Source of the DNA: Proteles cristata cristata
Lineage: Eukaryota > Chordata > Mammalia > Carnivora > Hyaenidae
Assembly (NCBI GenBank): GCA_017311185.1
Contig: JAESUZ010004132.1
Location: 248,001 to 312,000, forward strand
Direction of reading: 5' to 3'
Length of the DNA stretch: 64,000 bases
Shown here piece by piece: positions 54,829 to 64,000 of this stretch; within the stretch, counting starts at the first letter, position 1; every line of letters starts with the position of its first letter. The translations under genes were made by a program, and so were the position numbers. The notes beneath the pieces were generated by a model. The model saw only the letters and a list, made by a program, of their open reading frames with translations. It searched no databases and was not told where the DNA came from.

Positions 54829-57404
54829 AAAGAAAATGTGGTATATATACACAGTGGAGTATTATTCAGTCATAAAAAAAAGAGTGAAATCTTGCCATTT
54901 GTGAAAACATGGATGGACCCTGAGGACCTTATGCTAAGTGAAAGAAGTCACACAGAGAAAGACAAGCATATGAGTTCACACATATGTGGAATCTAAAAAA
55001 CAAACAACAAAAACCAAGCTCATACATACAGAGAATAGATGGGTGGTTTCCAGAAGCAGGAAGGTGGGGTGTGTGTGTGAAATGGGTGAAGGGGGTCAAA
55101 AGGTATAATCTTCCAGTTATAAAGTAAGTAAGTCATAGGGCTGTAATGTACACATGGTTAATAATACTATTTTGCATATTTGAAAGTCGCTAAGAGAGTA
55201 AGTCTTCAAAGTTCTCAGTACAAGAAAAACATGTGCAGCTATGTGTGATGACAGAGAATAACCTGACCTATGGTGATCATTTTGCAATATATACAACTAT
55301 TAAGTCATTATGCTGTGCACCTGTAATTAATATACTATGATCTGTCAATTTCACCTCAAAAAAAAAAAGACCATTGAAACTGTTAGATGTAAAATCACAA
55401 CAAACAACTGAAATTGGTTGAAATACGATATTTTTTAAAAAGCTTTATTAAAAACTTTGGTGAAAGAGCCCGGGGTCCTCTGTACAGGTGGGCAAACACA
55501 TTTCAGATGTATTGGTCAGAGTCAATTACTTGTGATTGTGAAGAACACTGGCTGGGGTTAACTAACAGGAGAAAGTTACCAGAAGATAAAATTCATATAC
55601 TGCTTGCACATTACAACACTTCTCCAGAGAAATCCTTCTTCTCGAGTTTTATTGCTTTCACATGTTTGTCTTTAGGTGAAAAGAGGAAGCTGAGAAATCG
55701 GAGGTGGATCAATTTCTCCCAAGTCATCATTTTTTGACACTGTACAAAATATCACTTGAAAAGCTCTCTGCAATGCTAACGACCAACACTTGGGACATCA
55801 AAAACCTCTTAATCAAGTACGATTTCTCATCCACTGTAAAGAATTCTTTCCCCAGTCACAAATGCATCTCAGTGCTACAGCTCTGTTAGAAGATACCAGC
55901 AATTTGTTATTAAACGTAGCCTTATTCTTATTTGTTAATTAAAAAAAAAAGGAAACAATAGTTAAGAATCAACTCATGATTGAGAACCATAAAATGGATT
56001 CTGATGTTTGGGCAACTACAGAAATCAGAAAACACCAGTTCAGCCCGCAGCTACTCTTATAGATGCAGCGACATGTTCTCTGCATATTTCCTAAAGAAGA
56101 CCGAGCAGCTTGAAACAGTGTAGGAAAATCCACCAGAGAACTGTGCAGGTCTGTAGCTGAGCAACATGACTTTTAATTACTGGGTGTGCCATCCATGTAT
56201 TCATCCAGTTTTGAGAGATAGCTTCAAAGGGACAGCCACAAATGAGATTTTAGTGGTTTAATCATCCAATTCGACATCTGGTCATGAAAATGGAAAATGA
56301 GTTTCAAGGGAAAATGAGTTTCAAGCGGGGATCTCCCTGGTGGATAAAACGGCTAATAATTACTTGATGGTCTGTAGATGCCAGAGGAAATTGATTTATT
56401 ACACCAAGAATCCAGCTCTACATTCTATGTTTGCCAGGTTTTTTTTTCTTGAAATGCACATATGCAGTTATTTAAAATCATGGATAAAAAACAAAAGTAA
56501 ATATTAAAATATTTCTGTTTAAGTTGAAACAATATTATTGAGGGGAAGAAAGGAATCCACCATGGCCAAGCATGATATCGACGATAATAGCAGTGCACAA
56601 AATCTTATAAAATCTTTTAAAAAGGGCTAAAAAAAAATGCTTTAATCTATAGCTCCATACAGAGTTCTCGCACGGCACTGCAAGTTAATGTTAACGAATT
56701 AGATCACTTCCCTAGCATCCTCTCCCTCTACCTGTCCTCCTAATATCTGGTGGTATTCTGGTTAAGGGATATAAACTGTAAGTTTAAACGACCTGAAATT
56801 TTTATAATTTAAAAATGGCCCCCCCAAAATGGCCAAATATCTGCACTTTCACGTTACAATTTAATGATCATGGATGAGAATGTTAGGTGGTCAGCAAACC
56901 CGTTTCTGTGTCTCCTGGGCACAAAGTTATACTATGCTTCCCAGCCATCCTGCCAGGGAGGTGGGGTCACATGATTGGTTTAGGCCAATGGAAAGTGGGC
57001 ACAGCACCTCCGGGTCTGTTCACAAAGCCTCCTGTGGGATCCTGGACATGTTCCATTTCTATCAGCTCATCTGACTCCCTGGACCTGGAGGAAATGGCAC
57101 TTCGAGATGGATGGAGGCTGGACCCATGTGAAAACATGCAGAAGTCTCTCCATATGTCTCGGACTTGAAGGCAGGTGAAGAAACAAACTTTACCATGTTC
57201 ACTCACTGCAATTTTGAGATGGTCTGATACAGAAATTAGCCTACCCTGACCAACAGTGTAGTATTTCAAGATCCATTTCTTTTCCTAAAGTCTAATGCAC
57301 ATGATATTCTCCTCAAATGTGCATCTGGTCACACAAATACAATCTTACAGAACTATCCATATGAATCGCATTTAGTTCCATGTTTAGGGAGGCATGCATT
57401 TTTA

Positions 57405-57609
57405 ATTTTTATTTTTTTAAATGTTTATTTCTGAGAGAGACAGAGCCTGAGTGCAGAGGGGCAGAGAGAGAGGGAGACAGAATCGAAGCAGGCTCCAGGC
57501 TCTGAGCTGTCAGCACAGAGCCCGATGTGGGGCTTGAACTCACGAACCGCCGAGATCATGATCTGAGCCGAAGTTGGACGCTTAACCGACTGAGCCACCC
57601 AGGAGCCCC
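57405..57609 (-). mobile_element. Felid tRNA-derived SINE
   Basis: Minus-oriented, older body, head ending GAGCCACCCAGGAGCCCC. GCATGCATTT and GCATGTATTT flank it. Confidence 0.93.
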
Positions 57610-59639
57610 AGCATGTATTTAACATGTACAAAATTGGAGCAGTGCATTCCAAGATACAAAGGAGGCATGGTTCCGGCATAGTATCAAGCACTGGAATTTA
57701 ATAGATGCCGGAGTATGATGTGCTCGTTTGCATTTGGCTGGATTACCTGACCTCATGGGACCCGACAAATGTGGGGTAATCAAGCCAAAGGAATTTACGA
57801 ACCTAGAAAGAGAATTCCTAAGCGTGGACTGAAATGATACCAGCAACATCCGTGGCCATCTCAGAAGGTCTGGCTGGGCCGGCTAGTGACTCTCTCTTAC
57901 AGATCTCTCTGGCTGAATGTCTGGCATATTGGAGGCCCAGGGAACCCGGTCCTGAGGCGGGGATGTGTCGGTGTGGATGAGCAAGCATCTGTGGAGAGGA
58001 GGCCCTGAGCTGTGGGAGTCGGAGCTAAATGCTAAACCGTCCCCAGCTCCTTTAACGCATTATACAGCTTGCTGTCTACACCGATCGAATTAATCACGGA
58101 TCGCCATCGCCACAGCTGAAGTTAATTTAAAAACATTCCAGGGATTGTGTAAGTAGTGTCATATTTCTTCATGGGATTCCTGATTTTCCGCAAAAATACA
58201 CTGTGCCAGAATTCTTAGTATGCTTGCTTTCGGTCAGGTTCCAGGAAACTTGAGGATACTCCTTCTCCAAGACAAATTGAGGAGTGAAGACGTCTTTTGC
58301 TGATGCGTATATATGGCCAAAACAAATGAAATGAAGTGGCTTCTAGGGAGCGACGATCAGGTCCAGTCATGAGGCTCTTCGCTTTGTTCCCTTTTGTGTT
58401 TATCGGCGTGCCCAGGACGGCTGGGCCATTGTAGCTGACCGGTTAGGGTTAATTCCGGTTTCCTACACATCTTCAATATACACAGCCCAAGTCCAACAGG
58501 CCCAGGGATGCCCCAAAGCGTCTCACCTTCCCGGATGTGGAGGACTGAAGGGCCTCGTCAAAAACTGCCCCGGCTGTCACGTGTGCACCAGGACGTGTGA
58601 CCACCTTCCAGTCTCCCGGGTCACAAAAGGTAGGGCAACACTTGGGGTCTTCCATGGCTTCCTCTATTTCTCTCACTTGCCTTCCAGGTTCAGGAGGGGG
58701 TAGAAATTGGGTGGGGGCAGGGGTCCTAGTTTGGGCTCTTCCAGAAGTGGACTGAACCAAGGTCTCAATGCAAGCGGTTTGTCCAGGAGGGAAAGGCCCA
58801 TAGACGGCAGTGCAGGGAGTGAGATGAGGAAGAGAAGGTAGTCAACGAAGCAAGTGTCATCCTGACCGCTCCTGCAGTCCCCACCCGTTCACAGTGCTGA
58901 GCCAAGGGCATGGTGGCCATGGCCGTGGTAGCCAAGGACAGAAAGTGGAGTCTGAGAGCTAGGCAACGCTGGGTCACACAGGGCCTCTTAGGCATCTTAA
59001 ACAGAACAGATTGTCCTCTGATCCAATGGAAAGTCACCGAAAGGCTTTAAGGAGAGGGCTGACACCACCTGATTTAAATTGTAAATCTTTGGACTAAACC
59101 AGAGGGGGGCACAAGCAGCAGCACAGTGGGGGTTCGGGTGACAGATGATGGTGAGGCAGCTGGGCAGTGGCAGGCAAGAGAAGGGCAAGGAGATGGGCTC
59201 GGGACGTGGTCTGCGATAGGACTTAGTGCCAGACTCAACATAGTGGGAGAAGAGTGAGGTGTCAGGAATGATGCCCCGGTTGTGGGCTTGAACCAGTGAG
59301 GATACTGTGTCTTTGGGAACGGGGAGAGTGGGCGACATGGGCAGCAGTGAGCTCTGGAGGGCTGATCTAGAACTCAGCTGGGGATGTCCTAAGCTCAACG
59401 GGACATCAGAACGGACAGGTCAAGAGTGCAGCAGCGAGCGCCTGGGGCTTGACACTGACGTTTTGAAGTCACCCACACACAGATGGTGTTGAGACAGCTA
59501 GAACTGGAAAGATCGCCTGCATAGGGTAGAGATAAGGAAGAAACTCAGGCCAGGGAGGGAGCTCTGTGCAGATGGAGGCTGGTGAAAAGAGGCTGAGGAG
59601 TAACCAGCGTGGGAGACGGAAAACCAGAAAATGTGACGT

Positions 59640-60200
59640 GGTGGTTTTAAAATCTGCCCACAGTTTTTTTGGATATTCCTCCTTTCAGAAGGTGAAGCCT
59701 AAGTCCCCTCCCCTATGCGGGACTGGACTTCGTACCCGGCCTCAGACGAAGAGATCATGGTGAGCATGACAGAGACTAACTTCTGAGGTTAGGACACAGA
59801 AGACATAGCAACTTTTGCCTCCTCTCTCTCTCTCTCTCTCTTCCCTCGATTTCTTGCGATGTGGAAGTCTGCTGACGTGCCATGAGGACACTCAAGCAGC
59901 TCTACAGAGAAGTCCACAAGGAGAGGGGTGAGGCTTCCTGCCACCAGCCAGTGAGTAGCTGAAGTCTCCTGCTGCGGTCGGGCCAGTGCGCCATCTTGGA
60001 ACCGGATCCTCCAGCTGGAGTCCAGCCTTCGGAGGGACCACAGCGTTGGCCAACAGCTTGGCTGCAACCTTGTGAAAAGCCCCATGCCCCGTGCAGCCAA
60101 AGCGCTTCTGAACTCCCCACTCACAGAAACTGTGAGGGAGAATAAATGTTCTCAACCTCTGAGCTTTGGAGTATTTTGTCGAACAGCCATAGAAAACTGA
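59640..60200 (+). repeat. Old LTR-like repeat
   Basis: TATTCCTCCTTTCAGAAGGTGAAGCC near the left, GAGAATAAATGTTCTCAACC then TATTTTGTCGAACAGCCATAG and AACTGATACG at the right resemble an old mammalian LTR with its polyadenylation signal, ERVL-MaLR-like. A CT run at 59823-59841 interrupts it. Family not certain. No retroviral gene is present. Confidence 0.5.
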
Positions 60201-61577
60201 TACGTGTGGTGCTCAGAAACCAAGCAAAGGGACTACTTGAAGAGCAAAGCTGACGGTCTTTGTAAAGATACTTGCTGCTTTGGTATGTCGATTTTTAATT
60301 TTGTATTTGCATTCCTCAGATCTGAGGTACCCCGGATTATAAGCACACGAATATTATGTACATCCGGAAAGGAAAAAGACGGCCAGTCTAATGGAACTAT
60401 GGTCCATCGCCTTAAAGATCATTCTATGCAACTGTGATCATTCCGAGCATGGTCAGGATGGGGTTATCTTTACAGAACGCAGCCTCGTGTGCGGCCTCGC
60501 TTTGCTCTCTGCTCTGACAACCAAGTCCAAACTCCTTGGCTCAACCCACAGGGCTCCTTGCAGCCTGGTTCCAGCTTGTCTTCTTGGCTGTCACCGGGCT
60601 CATGACCCCAGATGCCAGCCAGCCCACTTCCTATCTGGGCGCAGTGCCTTCCTTTTACATTCCTTTTGCAGGTGTGTCTCGATCTAGCCAGCCATTCATT
60701 TGTTTCTATGCAACATCTACTGTGAATTAAGCACTGGGATGTTTGCCTTCTCCCCTCTGTTTTCTATCAGGTGGGCTCACATTCATTCCGTAAGGACAGT
60801 TTAAATGTCGGCCCCTGTCCTCCACTTTCCCTGACTCATGCAGACTAGATTTCTCCTATCCGGTTTCTACAGAATGTTTCCTATGTTCTATATGCTCTCC
60901 CCGCCCCGGCCCCCGCATATATATATTCACACGTATATATACACATACACAGACACAGTTCATCTGTGAACAACGTGGGAGTTAGGGACGCTGGCCCCTG
61001 GCAAACTCAAAAATCCTCATATAATTTTGGACTCCTCCCCCCAACTTAACTAATAGCCTACTACTGACTGGTAGCCTTACCGATAAGATAAAAAGGTTGA
61101 TTAACACATATTTTGTATATGAACTAATATGGTGTTCTTACAGTCAAGGAAGCTACAGAAAATGAAATATTAAGGAAATCGTAAGGAAGAGAGAATGCAT
61201 TTACAGTACTGTCCTACAAAAAATCCAAGGTTGGGTAGTTCAAACGTGTGTTAAGGGTCAACCGTAATATGTAAAAATGTAATATATGCATAATCATTCT
61301 TTTGAATACAACACCTACTACGTGCCAGGAACGGGGCTAGGAGCTGGAGTCACAACTCTCACCCTGCACCCCGCTCACCAAAAAAGACAGATCTGTTGCT
61401 TCACCTACAAAGTTGTTCAGTGGGGGCGGCAGAGAGATAGGCATCTCTGGCATTCAGGGGGACGTTGGGGCACGTCATTCTTCAATTAATGTTCAGTTGA
61501 AGTGAGTTAATTTTAACTACTTTTAGAATACTGGGGTTTTGGGGGTTTGTTCATTTGTTTTTATAAACAAGACCTTC

Positions 61578-61790
61578 AGGGGCGCCTGGATGGCTCCGCT
61601 GGTTGAGCGTCAGACTTCGACTCAGGTCATGATCTCACAGTTCGTGGGTTCAAGCCCTGCATCAGGCTCTGTGCTGACAGCGCAGAGCCTGCTTGGGATC
61701 CTCTGTTCCCCTCTCCCTCTGCCCCTCCCCAGCTCGTGCTCGCCTGCTCTCACTCTCTCTCAAAACAAATAAATAAACGTTTAAAAAAAC
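61578..61790 (+). mobile_element. Felid tRNA-derived SINE
   Basis: Plus-oriented, head GGGGCGCCTGGATGGCTCCG, tail AAATAAATAAACG followed by ACACAC. The target repeat AACAAGACCTT appears on both sides. Confidence 0.94.
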
Positions 61791-61884
61791 ACACACACAC
61801 AAAAAACAAGACCTTATTAAAACCGGTACATTTTTACTCTGGAGAGAACACCTCATGGAAAGTGATCTAATTATCCTTGGGAGA

Positions 61885-62000
61885 CAAACATGGCTTTTAA
61901 ATCTGCCATCCTTTGCTGTGATATTTTAGGCAAATCACTTAATCTTTTGAAACCCGGTTTATTCATCTGGAAATTGGAGACGTGATCTGTAATTTACACA
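61885..62000 (+). mobile_element. MIR fragment
   Basis: The text TTTTAGGCAAATCACTTAATC then GGTTTATTCATCTGGAAATTGG is a diverged MIR core in plus orientation. Confidence 0.6.
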
Positions 62001-62589
62001 TGGCTGACATCGCAAGTGGGACCACGATGTCTGTTCTTCTCTTCTAAGTAGGAAGATCCCTATTATGTGGTCACTCAGAATAAAGACTAGATTTCCCAGC
62101 CTTTGCTTCAGTGACACATGGCCACATAACTAAGCCCTGGCTGATGGGACGTAAGCAGAAGGACCGTGTGTGACAACTTCTAGGACGTGGCTATCACAGG
62201 AGAAAGGGTGATCTCATTTATTTCCTCTTATGCCTGGAACTGGGAGATATTTGCCAGAGCTCAAGAAGTCATCTTTGGCTATGAAGGGGGAACCTTCTGG
62301 TAGAGCCGTTAGATGGTGCCTGACTCGCCCAACTCCCCCCTCCTACCTGAGAAACACATGTCTATTTGTTTAAACCAAGGTTCTGTGGGTTTTGTCTTAC
62401 TTGCGGCCGATATTCAAGGATCAAAAAGGCAATGTTGCTATGCTCACTAGCCAGTTACCCTCCTTTGACACCTCCTACCTAAAACTCCCAAGGTCAAACG
62501 GCTTGGGAGACCCAGTTTTCAGTGTGCATTCAACGGAAAATCAACATCAGGTCCCACGAGGTCTCTATCTTTTGTGTGCTTAGCTTTCG

Positions 62590-62990
62590 GGTTAGTTGGC
62601 CAGGGCTGCCCTAACAATGGACCACAAACTGGGTGATTTCTGGGACCGAAATGCATTTTTTTCACCATTCTGGAGGCTGGAAATCTGAGATCAAGGCTCA
62701 GTTGGTTTCTCCTGAGGCCTCACTCCTTGGCCTACAGATGACCATCTTCTCCTGACGCCTTCACACGGTCTTTCCAGTCTTTCCTCTGCGGTCATGCGTG
62801 TGCACGTGCGCCTGTGTGTCCTAATGTCCTCTTCTTACGAAGACACCAGTAGGACTGGCTAGGGCCACCCTAATGACCTCATCCTTAACTTAATCTCCGC
62901 TTTAAAGACCCTACGTCTCCCAATAGTCACATTCTCAACGTACGAATTTGGGAGGGAGGACACAACTCAGCCCCCAAAACCACAGGACAC
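62590..62990 (-). repeat. Old LTR-like repeat
   Basis: CCAGGGCTGCCCTAACAATGG, CCATTCTGGAGGCTGGAAATC, GGGCCACCCTAATGACCTCATCC and TACGAATTTGGGAGG match the reverse complement of the common LTR-like repeat also seen at 2808-2990. Family not certain and no coding content. Confidence 0.6.
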
Positions 62991-64000
62991 CCGTATGTCC
63001 TGCCCTTAGTCTCCCCTGAGGAGTCTGTGTCCCAAAACCTGTCACCAGAAGCACAAATGCCTGAGGTATCTCCCTGTGTCATCAGGTCAGAGACAAATGG
63101 TGCCTTGTGGTTGGTGGCCAGCCTCATTTTGTGATGTCTAAGAGCTTTCCCTGTTAGTGGCAGCCAACTCTGCCTGTGCCCATGGCAAGCTGGATGTGTA
63201 GACTGCCCCTTCTCAGAAGCCCTCAACCAATGGCTGATGGGAGCATAAATGCCCCAGCTCCCTTGCCTCCAGGGGGGTAGCGCTGAGCTTTGCTCAGAAG
63301 TCCTATGGGCTTCTAGAATTCCCCACCAGGATTAAATCACAGTGGGAACTTATTTCCCTAACACGTCTTTCCCTACTAGAACTTTCTGGGGTCCCTTACA
63401 AATAAACCACATACACTCGAATCCTGGTCTCAGAATCGGCTTCGAGATTATGTCAACTTAGAGGAAGGAGGCGGTGCTATTGGGAGGGTAGAGCATCAGA
63501 AATTCCTCCGTTATTCTACACACATCCCTAGATCATACTGGGCAAGAACCGAGGTAAACAAGATCGCTGGTGAGAATGTACGAGAAAGCATTTTGCAAAA
63601 ATGTCAGCATTGATATCCAATTTGGGGGGGGGGGGTAAATTTGGAATACTGGAATGTCACTGCTCTAAAAGCAGAAGATCAAATCAAATAAGCTCTTGGA
63701 AAGTCATCGTATTTCTTCAAGTTTATCCATCCCAATGTCTGTCAAATAGGTACCCTATCTCTTTCTTAGGGTTGAGGGGAGAAGCGATTGAAATCACATC
63801 AAAAAGTGAGTTTCTGATTTATGAAGACTGGGTTAAGATGCTTATTTTCATTTTAATGTTCGCGCAACCTTGGCTTACACGCACAAATTACATGCAAATA
63901 GGATTTTAGTAACCTCCTAAACCAATGAACTATTGAAATAAGGTTGCTCAGCAATGATTTCTATGCTGTAATTGGACATTTCATGGCCACTATTTCCTAG

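Larger units (their letters stand above)
53593..55375 (+). mobile_element. LINE-1 3' part, interrupted twice
   Basis: Plus-oriented L1 ORF2 C-terminal and 3' region: ACCTACTGAATGGGAGAAAATATTTGC, GCTCAACATCACTCATCATC, ACTATGGAAAAGAGTATGG, GGAGTATTATTCAGTCATAAA and a final A run at about 55360. Two felid SINEs (53806-54011 and 54478-54654) lie inside it. The reading frame is broken, so it is inactive. Confidence 0.93.
45894..64000 (-). other. EGFL6: EGFL6 intron 1 (3' part)
   Basis: Over 18 kb without a recognised coding exon on either strand. Contents are an hAT-type element (46529), SINEs at 47860, 49162, 49558, 52253, 52597, 53806, 54478, 57405 and 61578, LINE-1 pieces (48190-49010, 53593-55375), MIRs (51195, 61885), LTR-like pieces (59640-60200, 62590-62990) and a microsatellite (54655-54828). 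The stretches 46860-47855, 49870-51190, 51440-52250, 55430-57400, 57615-59635, 60205-61575 and 63000-64000 are anonymous. A run of T-A and C-A steps lies at about 60915-60955. No CpG island resembling an EGFL6 promoter was seen. Confidence 0.75.

Noticed and set aside
54526..54904. Open frames of Lys/Glu/Arg or Phe/Leu/Ser repeats
   Set aside because: They are translations of the GAAA/GGAA microsatellite on both strands.
58470..59500. Possible coding exons in GC-moderate sequence of intron 1
   Set aside because: Frames are short, overlapping and without a recognisable family; the text looks like old degraded repeat.
59640..63000. Possible endogenous retrovirus between two LTR-like pieces
   Set aside because: The two pieces are of different text and opposite orientation, and no gag, pol or env-like coding is found between them.

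Overview
The window is mammalian nuclear DNA from a carnivore, almost certainly a cat (Felidae). About 45 copies of the felid tRNA-derived SINE (SINEC_Fc-like CAN-SINE) lie on both strands. Each has a head resembling GGGGCGCCTGGGTGGCTCAG, a B-box-like GGTTCGAGCC, a CT/GA-rich body and an A-rich tail. LINE-1 pieces, MIRs, old hAT elements and LTR-like repeats fill much of the rest. There is no bacterial, phage or plasmid content. Nearly all long open frames are chance frames, many of them running through SINEs.

The one protein-coding gene I can support is EGFL6 (MAEG), read on the minus strand. Eleven coding exons, corresponding to exons 2 to 12 of the 12-exon human gene, run from 45893 down to the stop codon at 9935-9937. 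All eleven keep frame, every internal boundary is GT-AG, and codon phases match across every junction. In order they encode a Cys-rich N-terminal segment, five EGF-like modules (three with calcium-binding signatures), a lysine-rich linker ending in an RGD motif, and a MAM domain. Together they give 1570 nt of coding sequence (522 whole residues plus a split first codon). Exon 1 with the signal peptide was not found between 45894 and 64000, so it probably lies beyond the right edge and intron 1 exceeds 18 kb. EGFL6 is X-linked in mammals, so this is probably X chromosome.

Layout: 1-9500 is intergenic sequence downstream of EGFL6. It holds a CpG island at about 1380-2010 with ETS, GC-box and CCAAT motifs and a 22-bp tandem array, and a second CpG-rich block at about 6750-7330. 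By human gene order (EGFL6 then TCEANC, same orientation) the first island may be the TCEANC promoter, but no TCEANC coding sequence is visible. From 9500 to 45893 is EGFL6. From 45894 to 64000 is EGFL6 intron 1, mostly repeats and anonymous sequence.

I see no new gene system. The points most worth checking are a changed EGFL6 C-terminus, felid SINEs placed beside the last-exon splice acceptor and over the likely 3' UTR, the tandem array in the CpG island, and several structurally odd SINE insertions (palindromic, internally duplicated, or with an expanded microsatellite tail). Repeat family names are from memory and need RepeatMasker.
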